Positions 23,361 through 32,336 are shown, numbered from the stretch's first letter. The stretch: 64,000 nucleotides of DNA from Shewanella polaris (GCF_006385555.1 NZ_CP041036.1:496001-560000); one strand, 5' to 3'. Program-made: numbers and translations. The notes: generated by a model from the sequence alone, not told the origin.

Positions 23361-24115
23361 TAGAACTTATAACCTCTATGCAATGCGACAACGCCATCGG
23401 TCATATTGGTGTAGTCAACTTGTTCAAACCCTGCATCTATCATCATCTGCTTAAGAGTCTCTTGATCAGGATGCATCCGAATAGATTCGGCAAGGTATTC
23501 GTAACTGTCGGCATCTTTAGTGATTAATGCGCCCATTTTTGGCAATACCTTAAAGCTATACATGTCGTATACTTTACGCATTAATTCATGCTTAGGTGTT
23601 GAAAATTCAAGTACTAGTAGTTTTCCGCCAGGTTTTAAAACGCGGTGCATTGAACGCAGTGCTGCATCTTTATCGGTTACATTACGTAAACCGAATGCGA
23701 TGGTGATAATGTCAAAATGGTTATCAGGAAACGGCAGTGCTTCAGCATTAGCTTGAACATAACTGACGTTATTGACAATGCCTTTGTCACGTAATTTTGT
23801 TCGGCCGACTTTGAGCATCGAATCATTAATATCAGCAAGAACAACTTGACCACGGTCGCCGACTAAGTTTGAAAATTTAGCGGTTAAGTCGCCCGTTCCA
23901 CCGGCTAAATCAAGCACTTTCATGCCCGGTCGAGCAGCGGCTACTTCAATGGTGTGACGCTTCCAAAAGCGGTGAACTCCAAAAGACATTACGTCATTCA
24001 TTATGTCGTATTTTGCTGCAACGGAATGAAACACATCAGCGACTAAGTCTGCCTTCTTATCAGCTTCGACAGTTTTATATCCAAAATGAGTGTTTTTTGG
24101 TTCGCCTTCAGACAT
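23360..24115 (-). CDS. ubiE: Ubiquinone/menaquinone C-methyltransferase UbiE
   Basis: 251 residues from the ATG at 24115 ([16 protein letters not shown]), the length of E. coli UbiE, with AGGA upstream. SAM-binding motifs are [12 protein letters not shown] and [10 protein letters not shown], followed by [24 protein letters not shown], which is diagnostic for UbiE/MenG. It methylates the quinone ring in both ubiquinone and menaquinone synthesis; menaquinone also feeds the fumarate reductase found in this window. It is the first gene of the ubiEJB-tat-hemB array, so the main promoter should lie in 24116-24200. Confidence 0.96.
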   Translation of the reverse strand: MSEGEPKNTHFGYKTVEADKKADLVADVFHSVAAKYDIMNDVMSFGVHRFWKRHTIEVAAARPGMKVLDLAGGTGDLTAKFSNLVGDRGQVVLADINDSMLKVGRTKLRDKGIVNNVSYVQANAEALPFPDNHFDIITIAFGLRNVTDKDAALRSMHRVLKPGGKLLVLEFSTPKHELMRKVYDMYSFKVLPKMGALITKDADSYEYLAESIRMHPDQETLKQMMIDAGFEQVDYTNMTDGVVALHRGYKF

Positions 24116-24635
24116 CGGTATATTCCTATAATGTGCGATAATTAATAGCAAGTGTATGCCATTGCGAATGATTGCTGAAATGCCGTGGTGCTAGAGTGTG
24201 ACAACAATCAATTAGTTGTCTTACCTTACGCTGGACACAGATTTCACATCAACTTGAACACGGCAATGCTCTTCACGTCGACTAACCCCAATAAGCATAA
24301 GCTATTAAGGCTAAAATTTTCCCTGCATTAGAGCACAAAATGAGTCTTTAATGAATAGCTGCTATCGATTCTACTTTAGGCAAGTTAATGGCCATTGAAT
24401 ATAAGCATGCATCAACTCACTAAGCCATTGGCCTACATCACTATAACCCGCTTGTTCATATACGTAGCATCATGCAGGGGATTACTCAGATAAATGAGCG
24501 TAACGCCATGAACAATGCTTGCCAATATAATCTGCATAATAGTTCTCTATATTACAGCCATAAAAAAACCAGCTATGCTGGTTTTTTTATGGCGAGTGTG
24601 CCGGCATTTATAAGCTGACACAGGCTTGGCTATAG
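24116..24635. other. Gap between ubiE and rraA
   Basis: The 520-bp gap holds the presumed ubiE promoter on its left and the rraA terminator (24562-24588) on its right. Between them the longest plausible frame is a 33-codon minus-strand ORF (24533 down to about 24432) starting MQIILASIVHG, without a convincing ribosome site. I recognise no gene, RNA or repeat in 24200-24560; it may be decayed coding sequence. Confidence 0.4.
24562..24588. terminator. Terminator after rraA
   Basis: aaaaaaaccagc and gctggttttttt form a perfect 12-bp stem with a tat loop and U-runs on both strands, 48 bp past the rraA stop. Confidence 0.9.
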
Positions 24636-25121
24636 TTAATCAATATCTAATGGTTCTGGAGATAAAATAACACCGGTATTATCGGCATAAATGTGATCGC
24701 CAGGTAGGAAGGTTACGCCGCCAAAATTCACCGGAATTTCAACTTCTCCAATACCATTACCTTCAGCACCAACAGGAATTGAAGCCAGCGCTTGAATACC
24801 GATATCAAGTTCTTCAAGGGCGTCGACATCACGCACAGATCCGTAAATAATAATGCCTTCCCAATTGTTGGCAACGGCAAGTTCCACGATTCTAGCATCC
24901 AGTAGAGCGCGTCTAAGTGAACCACCACCATCGACTAATAACACTTTACCTTCACCGTCTTCTTCTAAGGCATCAGCAATCAGGCCGTTGTCTTCAAAAC
25001 ACTTAATGGTACTGATTGAGCCACCGAAGGAGCTGCAACCACCGTAGTTACTGAACATCGGCTCGACGACATCGACTACATCTATATACATGTCGCACAG
25101 TTCTGAGGTGTTATATTCCAT
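24636..25121 (-). CDS. rraA: Regulator of ribonuclease activity A
   Basis: 161 residues, the same length as E. coli RraA. The start [21 protein letters not shown] and the segments [41 protein letters not shown] and [10 protein letters not shown] are the family signature of the RraA trimer. RraA binds RNase E and reduces its activity, altering mRNA decay. The fold is methyltransferase-like but has no SAM site. The gene stands alone and is followed by a strong terminator. In E. coli it follows menA; menA is not adjacent here. Identification is secure. Confidence 0.95.
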   Translation of the reverse strand: MEYNTSELCDMYIDVVDVVEPMFSNYGGCSSFGGSISTIKCFEDNGLIADALEEDGEGKVLLVDGGGSLRRALLDARIVELAVANNWEGIIIYGSVRDVDALEELDIGIQALASIPVGAEGNGIGEVEIPVNFGGVTFLPGDHIYADNTGVILSPEPLDID

Positions 25122-25420
25122 AATTCACTCCTGTTGGACAGCAACGGTAAATTGCTGGGTAAAGCAAAGTTAAATGAATTATATGAGCTTTTTGTGAAAA
25201 TAAAAGCCTTATCAATCACCGGATTGTTATAAATCAACTTACGCTGCGTTTTATCCCTAAATGGCCATTGACCTAAATACAGAACAGAGATCAGATTTGG
25301 AAGTAATTTTCTTTCAAATTGAACTAATTAGTTGATATATGTTGATTTAAGTCATCCTAATACGTTTTTTAATTACATTTTTGTTCAACAGTTTGTTAGC
25401 ATATTGGTAGATTTATTAAT

Positions 25421-25505
25421 GTTAGTTTACAAAAAAATACTAACTTTAGGGGCACGGAACCCTCATTACGCACACGGAAGGCAGAGGGTCTGAATAGAGG
25501 TTCTT
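25421..25505 (+). promoter_or_regulatory. Structured 5' leader with alternative pairings over the SD
   Basis: gttagt/actaac (25421-25426 with 25439-25444) forms an upstream hairpin. Then segment 25457-25464 (gaaccctc) can pair either with 25484-25489 (gagggt, six pairs) or with 25497-25503 (gaggttc, seven pairs with one bulged C). The second pairing buries the ribosome site AGAGG at 25496-25500. The direct repeat cacggaa (25453-25459 and 25473-25479) lies within. The layout suggests a translational switch; no known riboswitch class is recognised. Confidence 0.4.
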
Positions 25506-25754
25506 ATGGAAAATATCAATATTATTGAAATCTTAGGTTATGCCGCATCAATTATGGTCGCCATTTCGCTGATGATGAAAGACATCATTTTACTAAGATG
25601 GTTAAATTTTGTCGGCTGTTCTTTTTTTGTTGCATATGGATATGCAATCGAAGCTTGGCCAGTAGCGGGCATGAATGCCTTTGTCGCATGCATTAACATT
25701 TTTCACTTAATTAAGATTTATCGTAATAAAGGCTTACAGCCTGAAACGGCATAA
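25506..25754 (+). CDS. Small inner-membrane protein, YgjV-like
   Basis: 82 residues with three hydrophobic segments (about 7-24, 28-47 and 53-70) and a short polar tail. The pattern ILGYAASIMVAISLMMKDI followed by LRWLNFVGCSFFVAYG resembles the YgjV/PQ-loop-like small membrane protein family of unknown function; in some Shewanella annotations such proteins carry misleading enzyme names. The ATG at 25506 has AGAGG 6 bases upstream, within the structured leader. It is a single gene with its own terminator. No transport substrate can be inferred. Confidence 0.75.
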   Translation: MENINIIEILGYAASIMVAISLMMKDIILLRWLNFVGCSFFVAYGYAIEAWPVAGMNAFVACINIFHLIKIYRNKGLQPETA

Positions 25755-25796
25755 CGTTTGTGGAATGAGTTTGATTAATTTACGATAATCAACATT

Positions 25797-25834
25797 TAAA
25801 AAATCCCTTCATACCTGTATGAGGGGATTTTTTA
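25797..25834 (+). terminator. Terminator of the YgjV-like gene
   Basis: aaatcccttcata and tatgaggggattt form a 13-bp stem (one G-U pair) around cctg, followed by six Ts, 43 bp after the stop codon. Confidence 0.85.
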
Positions 25835-26078
25835 TGGGGCATTCATTGGTATCTACTGATCGCTCAATATATATTAACTAGGGAAGATTAACCGTCTTAG
25901 CCATTTCGATTCTATAGCTCATTTCTGATGTGTAATCATTAATTCATTTCGTCTGTCATAAAACTTTAGGCTAACTGTCACCTCGCGTTCATTCCAGTTC
26001 ACTATTATTTAATCTGTTAACAAATACATAACTTTGATCGGGTTAATGATTTTCCCGGCGTTTGGCATGGAGTCAAGC

Positions 26079-26594
26079 ATGAAGATAAGTATCAGCCAGT
26101 TAGATAAATATGTGTTTTATTGGATCGTACAATTTAGCCGAGAGAATACTCTGAACCAAGCTGCTAAGCGCGTGTCTGCAACTGGTGATGGTCACTATTA
26201 TGTTTATTTATCGGTCGCGTTATTGTTTTTTCATCCCAATGGGCAGCATTTTTTTAATTTAGTTCTTGGCAGTTTCTTGGTTGAGTTTCCTTTGTATTTA
26301 CTGCTGAAAAACAGCATTCGACGTCATCGTCCTTGTCACGCTTTAGCAGGGTTTGAATCTAGTTTTGAACCTTCAGATAAATTTAGCTTACCGTCAGGAC
26401 ACACCGCTGGGGCCTTTGTGTTTGCCAGCGTGGTGAATGTGGTATTTCCGACTTTAGCACCGATAGCATTTGCTTGGGCTTGTTTTGTCGGTTCATCGCG
26501 GATTGCTCTTGGAGTGCATTATCCATTGGATATTATTGCAGGAGCAGGCTTAGGAATGGGATCGGTATTACTTGTTGAGCAACTCATGTCGTGA
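26079..26594 (+). CDS. PAP2-family membrane phosphatase
   Basis: 171 residues from the ATG at 26079, preceded by GGAG; upstream TTG and ATG codons in frame would add residues without better support. The three phosphatase motifs are all present: KNSIRRHRP, SLPSGHTAG and SSRIALGVHYPLDIIAG, separated by hydrophobic helices. Such enzymes dephosphorylate lipid phosphates (undecaprenyl pyrophosphate, phosphatidylglycerol phosphate or phosphatidic acid) at the membrane. The next gene encodes a glycosyltransferase in the same direction, which hints at envelope lipid or glycan metabolism. The substrate is not determined. Confidence 0.85.
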   Translation: MKISISQLDKYVFYWIVQFSRENTLNQAAKRVSATGDGHYYVYLSVALLFFHPNGQHFFNLVLGSFLVEFPLYLLLKNSIRRHRPCHALAGFESSFEPSDKFSLPSGHTAGAFVFASVVNVVFPTLAPIAFAWACFVGSSRIALGVHYPLDIIAGAGLGMGSVLLVEQLMS

Positions 26595-26677
26595 TAACTC
26601 ATCTTTTGACAACTCATGAAGCAATAAATCTAGTGTGTTTAATTGTGTTAATTCAGCTGTAAAGGGATGAAAGCAAT

Positions 26678-27727
26678 ATGAAAATTTTGTATGGAGTCCA
26701 AGGTACAGGTAATGGCCATATCAGCCGCGCGCGGGTAATGTCTAAGGCGCTTAAACATCAAAATGTCGATGTCGATTTTTTATTTTCAGGCCGTACACCG
26801 CAACATTATTTTGATATGCAATGTTTTGGCGATTATCAGACACGTAACGGTATGACTTTTGTGACTGAAAATGGTCGGGTGAATACCGTTAAAACGGCCC
26901 AATGTAATTTAAAAACACCCATTTTATCAGAGATTAAACAATTAGATTTAACGGGTTATGACTTAGTGTTAAATGACTTTGAACCCGTTAGCGCCTGGGC
27001 TGCTAAACAACAAAATGTGCCATCGATAGCCATTAGTCATCAAGCAGCATTACAGCATCCTGTTCCTAAACAAGGCAATAGCTGGTTTAACGAGTTCTTG
27101 CTTAATCATTTTGCGCCTGTCGACATTGGTTTAGGTTGTCATTGGCATCACTTTGGTTTTCCTATTTTGCCGCCTTTTGTCGAGGTGTCGTCCAATAAGG
27201 GGGATCATAGCCATCAGATTTTAGTCTATTTGCCCTTTGAAGATGCCGACCGTATAGCGGCGTTTTTAGCGCCTTTTGATCAATACCATTTCTTTGTTTA
27301 TCACAGCGCCAAGCCTTTGAAAAAATTAGCGGACCATATTCATTGGCATGGTTTTAATCGTGAAGGTTTTAAACAGCGCATGGCGCAATGTGGCGGGGTG
27401 ATCGGCAATGCCGGTTTCGAGTTAGCTAGTGAGGCGATGACGCTAGGTAAGAAATTATTGGTTAAACCTTTACAGGGGCAGTTTGAGCAATCTGCTAATG
27501 TGGCAGCGTTGCAATTATTGGCCGCAGCAGAAAGCATGCAGACTTTAGATACTATGGTATTTAAACGTTGGTTGAAAAGTCCATCACCTAAACCCATTGC
27601 TTATCCACAAGTAGGTGATGCATTGGTGGAGTGGCTAACAATGGGTGATTGGCATCAACCGCAAGATTTATGTAAACGTTTATGGTCACAAGTAGAACTG
27701 CCTGAAAATTGGCATAAACGGCAATAG
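26678..27727 (+). CDS. MJ1255/VC2487-type glycosyltransferase
   Basis: 349 residues. The N-terminus MKILYGVQGTGNGHISRARV is the Gly-rich loop of GT-B enzymes that act like MurG, and GGVIGNAGFELASEAMTLGKKLLVKP is the C-terminal nucleotide-sugar binding segment. This combination defines the MJ1255/VC2487 family of putative glycosyltransferases. Neither acceptor nor sugar is known. A ribosome site (AAAGGGATG region, 26661-26670) precedes the ATG. It lies 83 bp after the PAP2 phosphatase in the same direction and converges on rsd. Confidence 0.8.
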   Translation: MKILYGVQGTGNGHISRARVMSKALKHQNVDVDFLFSGRTPQHYFDMQCFGDYQTRNGMTFVTENGRVNTVKTAQCNLKTPILSEIKQLDLTGYDLVLNDFEPVSAWAAKQQNVPSIAISHQAALQHPVPKQGNSWFNEFLLNHFAPVDIGLGCHWHHFGFPILPPFVEVSSNKGDHSHQILVYLPFEDADRIAAFLAPFDQYHFFVYHSAKPLKKLADHIHWHGFNREGFKQRMAQCGGVIGNAGFELASEAMTLGKKLLVKPLQGQFEQSANVAALQLLAAAESMQTLDTMVFKRWLKSPSPKPIAYPQVGDALVEWLTMGDWHQPQDLCKRLWSQVELPENWHKRQ

Positions 27728-27761
27728 GATTTGAAATAAGTATTTTATTGCTTTGAATAAA

Positions 27762-27783
27762 AAGTGTGCAACAACATCACACT
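27762..27783. terminator. Hairpin between glycosyltransferase gene and rsd
   Basis: agtgtg and cacact form a 6-bp stem with T-rich sequence after it on the plus strand and A/T sequence on the other side. A weak terminator for either or both convergent genes. Confidence 0.45.
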
Positions 27784-27803
27784 CTTTAATCGGGTATTGT
27801 CAT

Positions 27804-28271
27804 TTAAGCATTACGCTTGTAAAGAATCTCAAGAAGTTGATCTTCTAATTCGAATCGTGATTCCATCGCTTGTGCCAAATGAGATAAATCATTATCAAGT
27901 TGATACAACACTTGTTCATCTGCTGTATCGGTATATTTATCGTGGAAATCTAATGCTATGTCGGTGCTTTCACTGATGAGCGGCAACAAGGCATTGCTAG
28001 TTTCGATGCTCGATTCACCAAACTTTTCACAAGCTTTGAGTACATTGTTGTACACCTCAAAATGGCCTTCAGAGACATAGTCGACTAATTGATCGCAAAA
28101 TTGTTTTACTTGATCCATGCTTGGCAGTGATTTTTCGCTACGTGAATAAGGTGCTAATCCAGCAACAATAAAATATTGAACCAGTAATTTTCGGCGGTTA
28201 TCAAGCCATTGATCGATTAAATTATTAGCACCGCCCCAACGTTTTTCTGCTTTTTCGAGTTTTGTTAGCAT
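27804..28271 (-). CDS. rsd: Anti-sigma-70 factor Rsd/AlgQ
   Basis: 155 residues, near the 158 of E. coli Rsd. The all-helical protein starts MLTKLEKAEKRWGGANNLIDQWL, with the W.G.N..ID.WL..R..LLV.Y signature that contacts sigma-70 region 4. Rsd sequesters the housekeeping sigma factor in stationary phase and also stimulates SpoT ppGpp hydrolysis. The ATG at 28271 has AGGAT upstream. It is divergent from hemE, as in enterics. A small-RNA-like unit with its own terminator lies between them and could also be the rsd leader. Confidence 0.93.
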   Translation of the reverse strand: MLTKLEKAEKRWGGANNLIDQWLDNRRKLLVQYFIVAGLAPYSRSEKSLPSMDQVKQFCDQLVDYVSEGHFEVYNNVLKACEKFGESSIETSNALLPLISESTDIALDFHDKYTDTADEQVLYQLDNDLSHLAQAMESRFELEDQLLEILYKRNA

Positions 28272-28409
28272 GTATTATCCTAATTGGCAGTCTGTATGTA
28301 TCAACTAATGTATTGGACAAAGTGTATTGTGATCAACTGTTTTATTTTTATTTGCTTATATAGCCATCAGCTTTAGAGGCAAAAGAACAACTGGTAGGAA
28401 ATAGAACAA

Positions 28410-28499
28410 TAAAAAACCCCGTGATGGCTGAACCATCACGGGGTAACTAAGTTTTCAAAGGCTCGATATGTCGGGCTTCTTGATTGTTCTTGCTAGCGC
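28410..28499 (-). ncRNA. Candidate small RNA or rsd leader attenuator
   Basis: On the minus strand an extended -10 (TGGTATAAA, box at 28511-28506) lies 17 bp after TTGCGT (28534-28529). About 90 nt later a perfect 12-bp terminator stem (accccgtgatgg with ccatcacggggt, 28416-28444) ends in a U-run. No ORF fits in between. An internal hairpin is possible in gcccgacatatcgagc. The segment AAGCCCGACAU loosely recalls the RyhB core, but I see no Fur box. If transcription reads through, the next gene is rsd. Confidence 0.5.
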
Positions 28500-28726
28500 A
28501 CACTTTTTATACCAAACCACTTACCTTGACGCAACGTTTAATCTAATAATTTGCGATTTATACGCCAGTCCTGTGTATTTTGTGAGCAAGATAGTCAAGA
28601 TGTTAGAAAAATAACTGCAAGATTTAGGAATAGCTCACATAAATATCCCATGAGAGGTTACATTAATCGCGTAAGTGCTAAACTACCCGCCAGCAGAAAT
28701 CATAACAGTCTAGGAAGAAAGCCCAC

Positions 28727-29791
28727 ATGGCAGAATTAAAAAACGATCGTTATTTACGTGCGTTGTTAAAGCAACCAGTTGATGTCACACCAGTATGGAT
28801 GATGCGTCAAGCTGGACGTTATTTACCTGAATATAAAGAAGTTCGCGCTCAAGCGGGTGACTTTATGTCGTTGTGTCGTAATGCTGAGCTTGCTTGCGAA
28901 GTGACATTACAGCCATTACGTCGTTATGATTTAGATGCCGCAATTTTATTCTCAGATATCCTGACAGTGCCTGATGCAATGGGCCTTGGTTTGTATTTTG
29001 AAGCTGGCGAAGGTCCTCGTTTTGAACGTCCGACTGACACCATCGATGCAATTAAAAAGTTATCAATTCCTGATCCAGAAGATGAATTAGGTTATGTAAT
29101 GCGTGCTGTGAGCACCATTCGCCGCGAACTAAATGGCGAAGTTCCATTAATCGGTTTTTCTGGTTCACCTTGGACTTTAGCCACTTACATGGTTGAAGGC
29201 GGTTCAAGCAAAACATTCGAAAAAATTAAGCGTATGGCTTATGCCGAACCAGCTGCATTGCACATGCTATTAGACAAGTTAGCTGACTCAGTAGTGTTAT
29301 ATCTTAATGCTCAAGTGGCTAACGGTGCGCAATCGTTAATGATATTCGATTCATGGGGCGGTGCGTTATCGCATCACGCTTATCGTGAATTTTCATTACG
29401 TTATATGCAAAAAATTGTTGATGGTTTAACCCGTTTTGCAGACGGCCGTAAAGTACCTGTTACCTTATTTACTAAAGGTGGCGGATTATGGTTAGAGTCT
29501 ATGGCTGAAACAGGTTGTGATGCGTTAGGTTTAGACTGGACAGTTGATATTGGTGATGCTCGTCGTCGTGTAGGCCATAAAGTGGCGCTGCAAGGTAACA
29601 TGGACCCATCAATGTTATATGCTACGCCAGAACGCATCCATCAAGAAGTGGATCAAATTCTAGCTAGTTATGGTGAAGGTACTGGCCATGTATTTAACTT
29701 AGGCCATGGTATTCATCAACATGTTGATCCTGAACATGCCGGTGCATTTATCAATTCTGTGCATGAGTTATCGGGTAAATACCACAAGTAA
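28727..29791 (+). CDS. hemE: Uroporphyrinogen decarboxylase
   Basis: 354 residues, the same as E. coli HemE. The N-terminal signature [16 protein letters not shown] carries the substrate-binding arginines, followed by [13 protein letters not shown] with the catalytic Asp, [17 protein letters not shown] and the later FNLGHGI segment. It decarboxylates uroporphyrinogen III to coproporphyrinogen III in cytoplasmic haem synthesis. The ATG is preceded by GGAAGAAAG. It is a single gene between the rsd locus and an accessory region. hemB lies elsewhere in the window. Identification is secure. Confidence 0.97.
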   Translation: MAELKNDRYLRALLKQPVDVTPVWMMRQAGRYLPEYKEVRAQAGDFMSLCRNAELACEVTLQPLRRYDLDAAILFSDILTVPDAMGLGLYFEAGEGPRFERPTDTIDAIKKLSIPDPEDELGYVMRAVSTIRRELNGEVPLIGFSGSPWTLATYMVEGGSSKTFEKIKRMAYAEPAALHMLLDKLADSVVLYLNAQVANGAQSLMIFDSWGGALSHHAYREFSLRYMQKIVDGLTRFADGRKVPVTLFTKGGGLWLESMAETGCDALGLDWTVDIGDARRRVGHKVALQGNMDPSMLYATPERIHQEVDQILASYGEGTGHVFNLGHGIHQHVDPEHAGAFINSVHELSGKYHK

Positions 29792-29807
29792 CCAACAGTA
29801 TTTGCTG

Positions 29808-29837
29808 AAAAAAAGCGAGCCTTCGGGTTCGCTTTTT
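29808..29837 (+). terminator. Terminator of hemE
   Basis: aaaaaagcgagcc pairs with ggttcgctttttt (one G-U pair) around a ttcg tetraloop, followed by a T-run. Confidence 0.9.
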
Positions 29838-30266
29838 TGTTTCTGTTTTCGTCATTTGACCAATGCTTGTAAACAGGAATCTTTTTTATGATCTTCCACC
29901 ATAGCAGATTAAGATCGTAAGGCTCCTCCCACATTAGCTAAAAGGGGATAAACAGTCATCCACGCCTTGCTGTTTATAACCTCATTGGACTCAGCCGTTC
30001 CGGCAACATTTCTCTAAGTCATCGTTATATTCACAGACACATTCACAGTTACAGTCATAATCAAAATGAAATAATCTCCATGGCGATTGAGCTTGTTTTT
30101 TTAACTAGCCATTTCATCTTTTACTTAATTGATGGAAGCCTTTCTACTGTATTGAATAAGCCTAATGCTTACGACTAAATATCGAACAAAGATTAATTGT
30201 TTAAAGCAATATTTTTGCTGTTTTTTTAGTCATAAAGGCATATTGTTAGCTTAATAGGAAGACACT
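29838..30266. other. Gene-free stretch before the oleate hydratase locus
   Basis: About 430 bp without a supportable gene. The track is AT-rich, with stop codons in all frames, and I see no repeat family or clear hairpin apart from the hemE terminator at its left edge. It probably contains the promoter for the genes to the right. Confidence 0.4.
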
Positions 30267-30386
30267 ATGTCAATTAGCCAAAGAATGGATGGCATAGGTG
30301 GAATATTTGCTAAATGTAGTCCTGATGGCTGTCTAGCAACTAGTTTAAATCGACCGAGAGAACCGGCTAATTTCCCTGCACGATAA
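30267..30386 (+). CDS. Possible 39-residue small protein upstream of oleate hydratase
   Basis: An ATG at 30267 with AGGA 8 bases upstream opens a 39-codon frame beginning MSISQRMDGIGGIFAKCSPD. It has two cysteines (CSPDGC) and a Pro/Arg-rich end. It lies 44 bp before the oleate hydratase start in the same direction. I do not recognise it; it may be a genuine small protein, a leader peptide or chance. The ribosome site and position are the only support. Confidence 0.3.
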   Translation: MSISQRMDGIGGIFAKCSPDGCLATSLNRPREPANFPAR

Positions 30387-30430
30387 ATCACTAATGTGAT
30401 TGAAATAAGTATTCTTAATGGGGTCAAAAC

Positions 30431-32023
30431 ATGAACAACCAAAACTGGCAAAATCAAAAAAATTCTAAAGTGTACATTATTGGTAGCGGCATTTCGGGGC
30501 TCGCGAGTGCGGTTTATTTAGAAAAAGATGCTGGTATTGCTGGCGAGAATATTCATATTTTAGAAAAAGACTCCATTGCTGGTGGCGCTACAGATGGTGC
30601 TGGCGATCCTGAACACGGATATGTCGTTCGTGGTGGCAGAATGCACGAAATGCATTATGAGTGCTATTGGGAACTGCTTTCGCATATCCCTTCGCTGGAA
30701 GACCCAAATGTTTCAGTAAGAGATGAGTCGTATGAGTTTAATCAACGGTTTGTGTCAAATGGACAAGCCCGTTTATTAAAACAAGGCAAAAAATTGGATG
30801 TGTCATCATATGGATTGTCCTTTGAGCAACAAATGGATTTTATCAAGTTGACCTATGTTTCAGAAAACTCCTTAGGAGATAAACGAATAGAAGATTGGTT
30901 TGATCAAAGCTTCTTCGATACTACATTTTGGTTTATCTGGTCTTCCATGTTTGCATTCCAAAAATGGAGCAGTCTTGCTGAAATGAGGCGTTATATGAAA
31001 CGCTTCATGCACCTTGTGGATGGCTTGCCCCGTTTGGGTGGGGTCATGCGGACTAAATATAACCAATATGACTCAGTGGTTAGGCCGATGAAAACATACC
31101 TCGAAGCAAAAAGGGTGAAATTTGAAATGGGCAAAGAGGTCGTAGATATTGATTTCGACTTAACGGCAGACAAAAAAACGGCTACGATGCTTTATTTCAA
31201 AGACAATACTGAAATTATACTTGGGGAAAATGATTTTGTGTTTTTCACCAATGGGTCAATAACAGAAAGTACCGATAATGGCAGCTGGGATGCTCCCGCA
31301 AAATTGAAGGGCGTGCAAGAGTCTGGTTCTTGGATGTTGTGGAAAAAAATAGCCAAAAAAGATCCCTCTTTTGGTAATCCAAGCCCATTTTGCGACAACA
31401 TTGATTTGCAAAAATGGTACTCATTTACGGCAACAATGAAAGACAGCACCTTTCTCGATTACATGGAGAACTTCTCGGGTAATGTAGATGGAACTGGCGG
31501 GCTTGTCACCATGACCGATTCTAACTGGCTGATGTCAATTGTAATAGCACGCCAACCTCACTTTCCTAATCAACCTGATGATGTGAAGATTTTTTGGGGC
31601 TATGGGCTCTATCCTGATAGAAAAGGTAATTATATTAATAAAACAATGGCGGAGTGTACTGGTGCCGAAATGTTAGAAGAGCTTTATTATCATTTGAATA
31701 TTCAAGAGTTGATGAAGCCAGTAACAAAAGCCGGAAAGGTAAATTGTATCCCTGTTGCTATGCCGTTTGTTGATAGCTTGTTTATGCCGAGAAATGTGGG
31801 TGACAGACCAGATGTGATACCCAAAGGGGCTACAAACTTTGCCTTTTTAGGCCAATTTGCAGAAGCCCCTAAAGATTGTGTTTTTACCGTTGAATATTCT
31901 GTCAGAACTGCTCAAATGGCAGTTTATGGCTTGTTTGATACCGTTAAGGAGGTGCATCCTATGTACGAATCGACTCATAATCCAAAATATCTACTTGAGG
32001 CACTTAAAGCCATTAGTAGATGA
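30431..32023 (+). CDS. Oleate hydratase (MCRA family)
   Basis: 530 residues. The FAD-binding motif IIGSGISGLASAVYL (GxGxxG at 18-23) and the acidic ILEKD strand end are followed by GGATDGAGDPEHGYVVRGGR, the family hallmark. Oleate hydratases add water to the cis-9 double bond of unsaturated fatty acids to give 10-hydroxy acids, a membrane-lipid detoxification step. In the well-studied enzyme the loop after RGGR is EMENHFE; here it is MHEMHYE, so Met71 replaces the first Glu. Similar Met-containing sequences belong to a separate subfamily (Rhodococcus type, as I recall). The region is accessory in character and transfer is possible. The symbol is left blank because subfamily naming varies. Confidence 0.9.
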   Translation: MNNQNWQNQKNSKVYIIGSGISGLASAVYLEKDAGIAGENIHILEKDSIAGGATDGAGDPEHGYVVRGGRMHEMHYECYWELLSHIPSLEDPNVSVRDESYEFNQRFVSNGQARLLKQGKKLDVSSYGLSFEQQMDFIKLTYVSENSLGDKRIEDWFDQSFFDTTFWFIWSSMFAFQKWSSLAEMRRYMKRFMHLVDGLPRLGGVMRTKYNQYDSVVRPMKTYLEAKRVKFEMGKEVVDIDFDLTADKKTATMLYFKDNTEIILGENDFVFFTNGSITESTDNGSWDAPAKLKGVQESGSWMLWKKIAKKDPSFGNPSPFCDNIDLQKWYSFTATMKDSTFLDYMENFSGNVDGTGGLVTMTDSNWLMSIVIARQPHFPNQPDDVKIFWGYGLYPDRKGNYINKTMAECTGAEMLEELYYHLNIQELMKPVTKAGKVNCIPVAMPFVDSLFMPRNVGDRPDVIPKGATNFAFLGQFAEAPKDCVFTVEYSVRTAQMAVYGLFDTVKEVHPMYESTHNPKYLLEALKAISR

Positions 32024-32051
32024 TCAAATACGATAGCGAGAAAAGTGAGCC

Positions 32052-32076
32052 GCATCGTTGAAATACCATACGATGC
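32052..32076 (+). terminator. Hairpin after oleate hydratase
   Basis: gcatcgt and acgatgc form a 7-bp stem around an 11-base loop 28 bp after the stop. Flanking gagc/gctc can extend it. No strong U-tract follows, so it may be only a partial terminator. Confidence 0.35.
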
Positions 32077-32138
32077 AAGATAGCTCATTGCGGCGCTAGT
32101 TTTTAGTCATAACCATAAACCACAAAATGGAGGTTTAT

Positions 32139-32327
32139 ATGAAATGTAATATAGGTAAAACAGATCGGATAATCAGGGTCATACTCGGAGTATGTGTTAT
32201 TGCAGTTGGTGTTTACTATCAGTCATGGTGGGGAGCTGTTGGGATTATTCCTATTCTTACTGCTGCAATTGGATGGTGCCCTGCTTATGTACCTTTTGGT
32301 ATATCAAGTTGTAAGATCAAGAAATAA
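32139..32327 (+). CDS. DUF2892 small membrane protein
   Basis: 62 residues from the ATG at 32139, with GGAGG 5 bases upstream. The start MKCNIGKTDRIIRVILG is typical of DUF2892 (the transmembrane part of YgaP-like proteins): a short basic N-terminus, then two hydrophobic helices (about 12-28 and 31-46) and a C-terminal WCPAYVPFGISSC with two cysteines. The stand-alone form has no rhodanese domain, unlike YgaP. Function is unknown; related proteins often sit near sulfur or redox genes. It follows oleate hydratase and may be cotranscribed. Confidence 0.8.
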   Translation: MKCNIGKTDRIIRVILGVCVIAVGVYYQSWWGAVGIIPILTAAIGWCPAYVPFGISSCKIKK

Positions 32328-32336
32328 TCTTGTTTA

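Noticed and set aside
25445..25505. Reading the leader as a known cyclic di-GMP (GEMM) riboswitch
   Set aside because: The conserved GEMM core and tetraloop receptor are not present, and the segment is too short.
28410..28499. Assignment of the sRNA candidate as RyhB
   Set aside because: Only about ten bases resemble the RyhB core and no Fur site is visible upstream, so I leave it unnamed.
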